Source of the DNA: Eubacteriales bacterium
GTDB lineage: Bacteria; Bacillota; Clostridia; Acetivibrionales; STF1-152
Length of the DNA stretch: 5,877 bases
Direction of reading: 5' to 3'
Assembly (NCBI GenBank): GCA_028703215.1
Contig: JAQVNH010000078.1
Location: 1 to 5,877, forward strand
The translations under genes and the position numbers were made by a program. The notes under the pieces were generated by a model. That model did no database searches and was not told the DNA's origin. It saw only the letters and a list, made by a program, of their open reading frames with translations. Positions 1 to 5,474 of the stretch are shown here, piece by piece (position 1 is the stretch's first letter; every line of letters begins with the position of its first letter).

Positions 1-373
1 TTGCCTTAGCCGCTTTTAAAACAGCTTCCACCCTGTCTTTTCCGCCTATATTCCCCGGGTTTATCCTTATTTTATCGGCGCCGTTTTCTATGCTTTCTAC
101 AGCAAGCCTGTAATCAAAATGAATATCGGCAACAACAGGCACATCGATCATTGATTTTATTGTTCTTATAGCAGCGGCAGCCTCGCGGTCTACTACGGCG
201 ACCCTGACTATATCGCACCCGGCTGCCTGTAATAGTTTGATCTGATTTACCGTGGCTGAAACGTCTCTGGTGTCGGTCGTGGTCATTGACTGCACAGAAA
301 TCGCCGCCGCGCCTCCTATTTGAATCCCGCCCGCTTTTACTATCCTGGTTTTTCTGCGGACTATTCCTTGCAT
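1..373 (-). CDS. ispG: 4-hydroxy-3-methylbut-2-enyl diphosphate synthase IspG, N-terminal part (cut by left window edge)
   Basis: IspG (GcpE) is the cytoplasmic iron-sulfur enzyme that converts MEcPP to HMBPP in the penultimate step of the MEP isoprenoid pathway. The first 124 codons are visible and were translated by hand from the minus strand. Family hallmarks are present: an early RRKTR segment (residues 6-10), the GGAAAISVQSM stretch (about 20-30), TTTDTRD (31-37), CDIVRVAV (53-60), VVADIHFDYRLA (80-91) and KIRINPGNIG (100-109). These belong to the N-terminal TIM-barrel domain. The C-terminal [4Fe-4S] domain with its cysteines lies outside the window. The ATG at 373 fits the usual IspG N-terminus and is preceded by a purine-rich GGGGAG/AGAGGA stretch 4-8 bases upstream. 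It is the last visible gene of the operon, 122 bases after rseP. It shares a pathway with dxr two genes upstream. Confidence 0.95.
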   Translation of the reverse strand, partial: MQGIVRRKTRIVKAGGIQIGGAAAISVQSMTTTDTRDVSATVNQIKLLQAAGCDIVRVAVVDREAAAAIRTIKSMIDVPVVADIHFDYRLAVESIENGADKIRINPGNIGGKDRVEAVLKAAKA

Positions 374-495
374 GAAATCCTCTCCCCTCAAATTTTACAG
401 GTGCCGAAAACCATTTTGTCTTTCTTGTTTTTCGCTGCGATTTATATTTTGCTGCCGTTTATGATCTGCTTGCGTTCAATATACAGAATAACATT
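374..495 (-). other. Intergenic gap between rseP and ispG
   Basis: This 122-base gap is the longest in the window. It contains the ispG Shine-Dalgarno (minus-strand GAGGGGAGAGGA at 379-389). I see no convincing hairpin with a U-tract. A TTGAAC box and AT-rich TATAAA/CATAAA hexamers occur, but their spacings (about 27 and 10 bases) do not fit a sigma-A promoter. Two tiny ATG reading frames of 11 and 8 residues exist on the minus strand without good ribosome sites. I therefore call no promoter, terminator or gene here; ispG is probably co-transcribed with rseP. Confidence 0.5.
379..389 (-). promoter_or_regulatory. Ribosome binding site of ispG
   Basis: The minus strand reads GAGGGGAGAGGA followed by TTTC and the ATG at 373. 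GGGGAG lies 8 bases and AGAGGA 4 bases before the start. This supports the chosen start, which also matches the expected family N-terminus. Confidence 0.75.
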
Positions 496-1794
496 TTATC
501 GGCCTAAAATAATCCTTGCAATGTCATTATAAAAGGTAAATATTGCTAAAATTATAAGCAGTATGAAACCGATCATTGAAATAACAGCTTCTTTTTCAGG
601 AGGAATCGGCTTTTTCCTTATCGCTTCAATACCCAGGAGGAGGAGCTTATTACCGTCCAGGGCAGGAAAAGGTATAAGATTTGTTGCGCCAAGCGCAATG
701 CTGAACATCGCCGTGATCGAAAAAAGATTGGTTAAAAGAGTCGCAAAGCTTGTTCTGCTTTGTTCAACGACAGCGCCTATCGTGCTGACCATTCCAACAG
801 GCCCCATCATATCTTTCAGGCCCACATCGCCTTTAATGAGCCAAACCAGGCTATTTACAACGCTTCTTACCACCGACGCGGCATATACAAAAGAATGTCC
901 GGCCGCATTAAAAATATTTCCTTTTACCATATCAAAATCTATTCCGGTGTAATAGCTTTCGGATATGCTGATTTTCCTGGGAGTAATGTTTATAGTGATT
1001 TCGACGCCGTCTCTGATCAGAGCCAGTCGAACTTCTCCTCCCTCGAAGTCCTTCATATAACTGTTTATTCCCTCAATCGAAACAACCTGAGTATCGTTGA
1101 GGCGGATTATCCTGTCTCCGGCTTTAAGCCCGGCTTCTTCCGCAGGCATGCCTTTGCTGATTTCCGCTATCAGATTTGATGCCTCTCCTGTTGCGGATTC
1201 CACAGTGAATCCAAATAAATATCTTTGCTCGGCCGGATATATGTCCGGAACAATTTCTGTTGTTATCTGCTTCCCGTTTCTATCGACCAGTATCTGCGCA
1301 GGAACTCCCTTTGAAACATATAAAAACTGCAGATAATCCTCAGGAGTGAAAATTTTATGGCCCGCGTACTCGATCAGTTTGTCTCCGGGAAGCAGTTCTG
1401 AAGATGACGCCGGTGAATTGACCTCGACTGTTTTTATCCCGGTGCTGCTGTACCCCGAAATTGTAAACACCGCAGTCAGCAGAACGATCGCCAGCAGCAG
1501 ATTCATGATCGGACCGGCGGATATTACAGCCGCGCGCTTCCAGACAGGCTTCCGTCCGAAAGAGCGCTCACTGTCAGAGGCTTCCTCTTCGCCTTCAAGC
1601 TTCACGTACGCAAGTATGGGAATCAGTCTCAAGGAATAGGTTGTTTCACCCTTTTTAAAACTGAAAATTTTCGGACCGACAAACAAAGAAAATTCGTCCA
1701 CCTTTATCCCGAAAAGCTTTGCCACTATGAAATGTCCGAACTCATGTATCAGTATTATCAGATTCAATGCCAAAAACGCAATTGCTATATTCAC
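496..1794 (-). CDS. rseP: Site-2 intramembrane zinc metalloprotease RseP/RasP with two PDZ domains
   Basis: This is a membrane S2P protease that cleaves transmembrane substrates such as anti-sigma factors and remnant signal peptides. The 432-residue protein has the zinc motif HEFGH at 17-21 in the first membrane helix, and a second helix with the family AGPIMN element (93-98). Two PDZ-like segments follow at about 118-183 and 195-272, then C-terminal helices carrying NLIPFPALDG (372-381), where D380 is the third zinc ligand. Bacillus RasP has one PDZ, whereas E. coli RseP has two, so this layout is nearer the latter. Two normally conserved spots differ. The usual GGYV loop reads LAYV (61-64), and LDGG reads LDGN (379-382). 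Start is GTG at 1794, because a GGAGAGGA site lies just upstream and HExxH sits at its usual distance from the N-terminus. The gene begins 16 bases after dxr. Its substrate cannot be read from context. Confidence 0.95.
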   Translation of the reverse strand: MNIAIAFLALNLIILIHEFGHFIVAKLFGIKVDEFSLFVGPKIFSFKKGETTYSLRLIPILAYVKLEGEEEASDSERSFGRKPVWKRAAVISAGPIMNLLLAIVLLTAVFTISGYSSTGIKTVEVNSPASSSELLPGDKLIEYAGHKIFTPEDYLQFLYVSKGVPAQILVDRNGKQITTEIVPDIYPAEQRYLFGFTVESATGEASNLIAEISKGMPAEEAGLKAGDRIIRLNDTQVVSIEGINSYMKDFEGGEVRLALIRDGVEITINITPRKISISESYYTGIDFDMVKGNIFNAAGHSFVYAASVVRSVVNSLVWLIKGDVGLKDMMGPVGMVSTIGAVVEQSRTSFATLLTNLFSITAMFSIALGATNLIPFPALDGNKLLLLGIEAIRKKPIPPEKEAVISMIGFILLIILAIFTFYNDIARIILGR

Positions 1795-1797
1795 TGT

Positions 1798-1806
1798 TTC
1801 CTCTCC
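1798..1806 (-). promoter_or_regulatory. Ribosome binding site of rseP (supports GTG start)
   Basis: The minus strand reads GGAGAGGAA just before ACA and the GTG at 1794. It lies in the 16-base gap after the dxr stop codon. No ATG is available at a suitable position, so this site decides for the GTG start. Confidence 0.7.
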
Positions 1807-1810
1807 GTTT

Positions 1811-2962
1811 CTATGCCAATTCCTCCGAGATCCTGCCTTCCTCGCATCTAGCCCAAAAATCCGCTTCCACTATGTCCTCTATAACCGGTTCGCGGATCAG
1901 ATCATGCTTATCCATCACCTTTTCTATTGTTTCAGGTATGTCGGTGAACCCGATCTTCCCGGCAAGAAAAAGCTCAACTGCTTTTTCGTTGGCTCCGTTC
2001 AATACAGCGGGCATTGTTCCGCCTTCCCGCAGAGCTTCGTAAGCAAGCCTTATACATGGAAAGGCTTCCTTGTCGGCCTCCGAAAATTCAAGCTTCCCTG
2101 TTTTTACCAAATCAAGTTTTTTGTAAATTGCGGCCATCCTCACCGGATATGTCAAAGCGTACTGTATAGGTATCCTCATGTCCGGATATCCGAGCTGCGC
2201 GATAACCGAGCCGTCCGAATACTCCACCATCGAATGCACAATGCTCTGGGGATGTATCAGAACCTTTATTTTCTCGGGTCCAAGATCAAAAAGCATTCTT
2301 GCCTCAATAATTTCCAATCCCTTGTTCATCATCGTTGCAGAATCTATGCTTATTTTTCTTCCCATTTTCCAGTTTGGATGTCTGAGAGCTTCTTCCGGAG
2401 TTTTGTTTTTCATTTCTTCGTAAGCCAAACCTCTGAATGGTCCTCCCGAAGCGGTCAGCCAAATATTATCGACATCTTGGGTCCTGTTTCCCTGCAAACA
2501 TTGAAATATCGCCGAATGCTCGCTGTCGACCGGAATAATCGGCAGGTTTTTTGACTTTGCAAGATCCATGACTATCTTCCCTGCAGCCACGAGAGTTTCT
2601 TTGTTTGCGAGCGCGACTGCCTTGCCGTTATTAAGCGACATTATTGTTGGCATGAGTCCCGCTATACCGACAATGGCGTTTAATACCATATCTGTTTCCG
2701 GTATCAGCGTGAGCGCTTCAAGACCTGCTTTACCGTAGTATATATCTATCTTTTTACCGCGCAGCCTCTTTTCAAGCACTGCCGCAAATTCCTGAGTGGC
2801 TACAGAAACAGCAGCAGGTTTAAAATCTGCTATCTGCTTTTCCAGCAGATCCAGGTTGCTGCCTGCGGCAAGACCCTTTATTGTGATTCCGCAATTCTTT
2901 GCGACTTCAAGCGTTTGAGTGCCTATCGAGCCTGTTGAGCCAAAAATTACAAGATTTTTTAT
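1811..2962 (-). CDS. dxr: 1-deoxy-D-xylulose 5-phosphate reductoisomerase, apparent AUA start
   Basis: Dxr (IspC) is the cytoplasmic NADPH- and divalent-metal-dependent enzyme that converts DXP to MEP, the first committed step of the MEP pathway. Counting from the proposed start, the NADPH-binding motif GSTGSIG is at 8-14, AAGSN at 32-36, LANKE at 118-122 and the metal/substrate motif DSEHS at 146-150. SGGPF follows at 172-176, the flexible-loop HPNWKMG at 195-201 and MNKGLE at 212-217. Metal ligands D146, E148 and E217 are all present. Length is 383 residues, normal for the family. The first conventional start in frame is GTG at 2779, but using it would delete 61 residues including the whole NADPH motif. 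Between the upstream in-frame stop (2993-2995) and GSTGSIG there is no ATG, GTG or TTG codon in frame. The ATA at 2962 lies 8 bases after AAGGGAG, so I take AUA as the initiator. The gene follows cdsA by 57 bases and ends with TAG. Confidence 0.9.
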   Translation of the reverse strand: MKNLVIFGSTGSIGTQTLEVAKNCGITIKGLAAGSNLDLLEKQIADFKPAAVSVATQEFAAVLEKRLRGKKIDIYYGKAGLEALTLIPETDMVLNAIVGIAGLMPTIMSLNNGKAVALANKETLVAAGKIVMDLAKSKNLPIIPVDSEHSAIFQCLQGNRTQDVDNIWLTASGGPFRGLAYEEMKNKTPEEALRHPNWKMGRKISIDSATMMNKGLEIIEARMLFDLGPEKIKVLIHPQSIVHSMVEYSDGSVIAQLGYPDMRIPIQYALTYPVRMAAIYKKLDLVKTGKLEFSEADKEAFPCIRLAYEALREGGTMPAVLNGANEKAVELFLAGKIGFTDIPETIEKVMDKHDLIREPVIEDIVEADFWARCEEGRISEELA

Positions 2963-2970
2963 GTTATTCT

Positions 2971-2977
2971 CTCCCTT
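2971..2977 (-). promoter_or_regulatory. Ribosome binding site deciding the AUA start of dxr
   Basis: The minus strand reads AAGGGAG, then eight bases (AGAATAAC), then ATA at 2962-2960. It is the only strong Shine-Dalgarno-like site in the 57-base cdsA-dxr gap. Its spacing is ideal for the ATA codon and for no canonical start codon in the dxr frame. Confidence 0.65.
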
Positions 2978-3019
2978 TGCAACGTTATTTCTTCAATTTG
3001 CAGATTTTATTCACAGACA

Positions 3020-3826
3020 CTATATCCGTACTATAAGTTTTAAATAAGCATAAATCAGAGGCGCTGTTATCATAACGCTGTCAAACCGGTCAAGCACGCC
3101 GCCGTGGCCGGGAATGATCTTTCCGAAATCCTTTACTCCGGTGAATCTTTTAATGAGCGAGGCAGTCCAGTCTCCCAATTGTGAGAACAAACCGCATATT
3201 ATGCCCATGGAAGCAAAGTCAAACCATGAGATGTCCTTCACATAGGGTTTAATAAAAATCCCTATCAGCATTACAAATACTATCCCGCCTATAAGGCCTC
3301 CCAAGGCTCCTTCCACAGTCTTATTCGGGCTGATCTCCGGCAGGAGCTTTTTTCTTCCATACTGCCTTCCGGTAAAATAAGCTGCCGTATCCGCTCCCCA
3401 AGAACCCGCGAATATTATCCATACTGTGTGGGCGCCGTTGATCATTAATCTGGTTCTTGCGATAAATGAAAACATAAAAACGATATAAGCGATCGCGAAT
3501 AATGTCAAAGCAGCATCGGCCACAGAGTATTTTTCATGCCTAAATATCATAACAAGAGACAGCCCTATCGAGACCGCTGCAAGCATGTATAATAAGGGAT
3601 CTCTGTAATCCGGAGATATTATGCCGTACATGATAACGGCACACGAAAGGATCCCTATTGTACTAACAGGATTATGACCTGATGTCTTTAATGCTGACAA
3701 TAGTTCGATCATGGCAATTACGGAAATGGCTGCAATAAGTACTGTGGCAGCAACGTCATGAATCAGCATGGCAGTCATAAACAATACTAATCCAACAATT
3801 GAGCTTATAATTCTTGTTTTCAGCAA
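3020..3826 (-). CDS. cdsA: Phosphatidate cytidylyltransferase CdsA
   Basis: CdsA is an integral membrane enzyme that converts CTP and phosphatidic acid to CDP-diacylglycerol, the precursor of phosphatidylglycerol and related lipids. The 268-residue protein has about eight hydrophobic segments. It carries the family signature at 223-249, from SLIKR through VKD and PGHGG to LDRFD. A second conserved block, GADTAAYFTGR, lies at 144-154, followed by SPNKTVEG (166-173). Length is normal. The element before the signature, usually GDLxES, reads GDWTAS (218-223), so the conserved glutamate is alanine at 222. Start is TTG at 3826: the codon immediately upstream in frame is the UGA stop of uppS, and no ATG occurs near the N-terminus. 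Its ribosome site lies inside the last codons of uppS, so translation is probably coupled. The stop is TAG. Confidence 0.95.
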   Translation of the reverse strand: MLKTRIISSIVGLVLFMTAMLIHDVAATVLIAAISVIAMIELLSALKTSGHNPVSTIGILSCAVIMYGIISPDYRDPLLYMLAAVSIGLSLVMIFRHEKYSVADAALTLFAIAYIVFMFSFIARTRLMINGAHTVWIIFAGSWGADTAAYFTGRQYGRKKLLPEISPNKTVEGALGGLIGGIVFVMLIGIFIKPYVKDISWFDFASMGIICGLFSQLGDWTASLIKRFTGVKDFGKIIPGHGGVLDRFDSVMITAPLIYAYLKLIVRI

Positions 3827-4585
3827 TCATATCCCCCCATATCTTCTGTTTCTTTTTGCGTAACCTCTTATCGCTTCTGCCATGTCGCGTTCTGTAAAAT
3901 CCGGCCATCTGGTATTGAGAAAAAGATACTCCGAATATACGCTCTGCCAGATCAAAAAATTGCTTGTCCTCATCTCGCCGCTTGTTCGTATTATAAGATC
4001 CGGATCTGGAACATCTTTAGTGTAAAGATATTTTTCAAATATTTCCTTCGTGATATCCTTTGGATTTATTTTTGAGGCAGCCGCATCATCGGCTATCTCC
4101 CTTACCGCATGGAGTATCTCGCTTCTTCCGCCATAGTTCAGAGCAAAAAACAAATTGAGTCCGCTGTTGTTTTTCGTTAATTCTTCGACTCTCGGTATTT
4201 GCTTTCTCAATTCAGGAGAAAGACCTTCTAAATCTCCGATTATTCTGATTCGAACATTTGTTCCGGCAAGTTCTTTTTCGGCATTCTGAAGATATCCTTC
4301 CAGAAGCTTCATCAAAGTGTTGATCTCTTCCTGCGGCCTGTCCCAGTTTTCTGTCGAGAACACATACACCGTGAGGTACTTGAGTCCTATCCTGTCACAG
4401 TATGTAACGATCCTTTTCAGGGTATTTGACCCTGCTCTGTGCCCCATACTCCTGGGCAGTCCTCTTCTGCTCGCCCATCTTCCGTTTCCGTCCGGGATTA
4501 TTCCGATATGTGCAGGCATTTTACCGGAAATGTCTTCGGTATATTTCCCCGCTTTTAAATTAAATATTACGTCCAGCAAACTCAT
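3827..4585 (-). CDS. uppS: Isoprenyl transferase, undecaprenyl diphosphate synthase UppS
   Basis: UppS is a cytoplasmic, membrane-associated cis-prenyltransferase. It adds IPP units to FPP to make undecaprenyl diphosphate, the lipid carrier for peptidoglycan and other wall polymers. In the 252-residue protein, the substrate-binding block DGNGRWA is at 32-38 with catalytic D32. LTVYVFSTENW lies at 71-81, NYGGR at 150-154, and the C-terminal block DPDLIIRTSGEMRTSNFL at 194-211, followed by WPDF (227-230). All of these are hallmarks of the family. The residue before the catalytic Asp is Pro31, where the common bacterial form has Met. Length is normal. ATG at 4585 is preceded at 5 bases by an excellent GGAGGTG. 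The stop UGA touches the TTG of cdsA with no gap and in the same phase. Dxr and IspG, encoded downstream, make its substrates. Confidence 0.97.
   Translation of the reverse strand: MSLLDVIFNLKAGKYTEDISGKMPAHIGIIPDGNGRWASRRGLPRSMGHRAGSNTLKRIVTYCDRIGLKYLTVYVFSTENWDRPQEEINTLMKLLEGYLQNAEKELAGTNVRIRIIGDLEGLSPELRKQIPRVEELTKNNSGLNLFFALNYGGRSEILHAVREIADDAAASKINPKDITKEIFEKYLYTKDVPDPDLIIRTSGEMRTSNFLIWQSVYSEYLFLNTRWPDFTERDMAEAIRGYAKRNRRYGGI
3833..3838 (-). promoter_or_regulatory. Ribosome binding site of cdsA inside the uppS 3' end
   Basis: A run of six G on the minus strand encodes the Gly-Gly of UppS's C-terminus and lies 6 bases before the TTG start of cdsA. It is an atypical all-G Shine-Dalgarno; no better one exists nearby. 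Because the site is inside uppS, terminating ribosomes may help initiate cdsA. Confidence 0.5.
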
Positions 4586-4590
4586 CGACG

Positions 4591-4597
4591 CACCTCC
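4591..4597 (-). promoter_or_regulatory. Ribosome binding site of uppS
   Basis: GGAGGTG on the minus strand lies 5 bases before the ATG at 4585. It is the strongest Shine-Dalgarno in the window. It suggests uppS is initiated independently of the small gene before it, despite the hairpin between them. Confidence 0.8.
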
Positions 4598-4610
4598 GAG
4601 CCGTCAGCCT

Positions 4611-4648
4611 TTTCAATAAAATACAACCCCTCTGCAATTATGAGGGGT
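4611..4648 (-). terminator. Terminator-like hairpin overlapping the stop of the small PASTA gene (possible attenuator)
   Basis: On the minus strand ACCCCTC (4648-4642) and GAGGGGT (4632-4626) form a perfect 7-bp stem with a 9-base loop that contains the TAA stop codon. A T-rich run, TTGTATTTTATT, follows. This resembles a weak intrinsic terminator: the stem is short and the tail is interrupted by G and A. Since uppS begins only 52 bases after the small gene and the rest of the operon follows, full termination is unlikely. Partial attenuation, RNA processing or mRNA stabilisation are alternatives. Confidence 0.45.
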
Positions 4649-4856
4649 CGATTCTCAGTTCAGCCGTTTTTCCGGCAAGCAGTTTCGCGGTTTTTCCGTC
4701 TGTTGAGACCCTTATTACTCTCAGGTCTTTTTTTTCATAACCGACAACTTTTCCCGGAGGAGAAGTCACCGTGACACTGTACTCTTGAATACCCGCTTTT
4801 TTCATGATCTGCTCTGCTTTTTCGATCGTATAACCCGTGACATCAGGAATTTTCAT
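4638..4856 (-). CDS. Small stand-alone PASTA-domain protein (72 aa), function unknown
   Basis: I do not recognise a named family for this gene. The first 22 residues begin MKIPDVTGYTIEKAEQIM and match the opening of a PASTA domain (PDVTG, a helix with a conserved EA-like pair, then KKAGI). The end, from RVIRVS through TDGKTAKLLAGKTAELRI (46-69), fits the closing PASTA pattern of a V-I-x-x-S strand, a GK turn, a G and a final strand. The protein is thus one PASTA repeat and almost nothing else. There is no signal peptide, membrane helix, kinase or penicillin-binding domain, so it is probably cytoplasmic. Known PASTA domains sit outside the cell on Ser/Thr kinases and PBPs and bind muropeptides or beta-lactams. 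ATG at 4856 is 11 bases after frr. The only good Shine-Dalgarno, GGAGGT, is 15 bases away inside the frr end, so translation probably depends on coupling. Its place before uppS suggests, but does not prove, a link to envelope synthesis. Confidence 0.75.
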   Translation of the reverse strand: MKIPDVTGYTIEKAEQIMKKAGIQEYSVTVTSPPGKVVGYEKKDLRVIRVSTDGKTAKLLAGKTAELRIDPS

Positions 4857-4867
4857 ATTATCCGGGT

Positions 4868-5425
4868 CTATACCTCCATAATTTCCTTTATTTTGGTTTC
4901 GACTATCTGATCGATCTGCTCAATTGATCTGTCCGTTATTTCCTGTACTTCTTTTTCTGCGTCGGCAAGATCATCTTTGGTAATATCACTGCTTTTTTCC
5001 TGCTTCCTGTATTCTTCGATCGCGTCTCTTCGGATTCCACGGATAACGATCTTCGCATCCTCGCCATTCTTACGGACCTGTTTCGTTAGGTCAGTTCTTC
5101 TCTCCTCTGTAAGAACAGGGAAAACCAGTCTTATTACCTTTCCGTCATTATTCGGGTTTATTCCTATATCAGACATCTGTATGGCTTTTTCGATGCTTTT
5201 CAGCACTTTCATGTCCCAAGGCTGTATTATTATCATTCTCGCCTCAGGGACTGAAATATTTCCGAGTTGGTTTATCGGTGTCTGTACTCCGTAATAGTCG
5301 ACCGTAATTCTGTCAAGGATCCCCGGGTTAGCTCTTCCCGCTCTTATCGCGGTCAAATCCCTTTTCAGTGCTGCTGCTGCTTTTTGCATTCTCTCTTCAA
5401 TAAAACTATATTCGCTCTCAGACAT
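4868..5425 (-). CDS. frr: Ribosome recycling factor
   Basis: Frr (RRF) is a cytoplasmic factor that, with EF-G, splits the post-termination ribosome so its subunits can be reused. The protein has 185 residues, the standard length. The family pattern is intact. RAGRANP (28-34) is followed by the small beta-domain with DYYGVQTPINQLG (43-55). The hinge region has PWDMKVLKSIEKAI (69-82), SDIGINPNNDG (85-95) and LTEERR (105-110). The C-terminal helix of the three-helix bundle contains IRRDA (131-135) and a charged tail to 185. ATG at 5425 is preceded at about 5 bases by GGGAGGGA. It lies 49 bases after pyrH, the usual neighbour in most bacteria. The stop is TAG. Nothing odd is visible. Confidence 0.98.
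   Translation of the reverse strand: MSESEYSFIEERMQKAAAALKRDLTAIRAGRANPGILDRITVDYYGVQTPINQLGNISVPEARMIIIQPWDMKVLKSIEKAIQMSDIGINPNNDGKVIRLVFPVLTEERRTDLTKQVRKNGEDAKIVIRGIRRDAIEEYRKQEKSSDITKDDLADAEKEVQEITDRSIEQIDQIVETKIKEIMEV
4872..4877 (-). promoter_or_regulatory. Distant ribosome binding site of the small PASTA gene
   Basis: GGAGGT on the minus strand overlaps the last sense codons of frr (Glu-Val) and ends 15 bases before the ATG at 4856. That spacing is longer than the usual 5-9 bases. No upstream ATG, GTG or TTG in frame would use it better. This points to weak or frr-coupled initiation. Confidence 0.45.
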
Positions 5426-5430
5426 TTTAT

Positions 5431-5438
5431 TCCCTCCC
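5431..5438 (-). promoter_or_regulatory. Ribosome binding site of frr
   Basis: GGGAGGGA on the minus strand lies 5 bases before the ATG at 5425 and confirms the start. A second GGAGG occurs further upstream in the pyrH-frr gap (about 5453-5457), but no start codon lies at a suitable distance from it. Confidence 0.75.
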
Positions 5439-5474
5439 GTCTTGATTTTCAGCCTCCGAGATTATTTTCCCTAA

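Noticed and set aside
374..495. Promoter or short leader peptide before ispG
   Set aside because: No hexamer pair with a 16-18 base spacing is visible, and the two mini frames (11 and 8 residues) lack ribosome sites.
320..532. Plus-strand 70-codon frame with a hydrophobic middle, over the rseP-ispG gap
   Set aside because: It starts at TTG without a Shine-Dalgarno (the bases before it are C-rich) and overlaps ispG and rseP antisense; the hydrophobic run comes from AT-rich gap sequence.
1727..2554. Long plus-strand open frame of 275 codons across rseP and dxr
   Set aside because: It is antisense to two well-recognised genes, has no ribosome site, and its translation is rich in Cys, His, Phe and Tyr with no recognisable motif; it is a shadow.
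1811..2779. dxr starting at GTG 2779
   Set aside because: It would remove the NADPH-binding motif and 61 residues that match the family; the frame is open upstream to a good ribosome site.
2941..2995. Frameshift in the T6 run near the dxr start that might rescue a canonical start
   Set aside because: Other frames upstream offer only a TTG (2982) that reaches a stop within eight codons; the ATA start with AAGGGAG explains the data without an indel.
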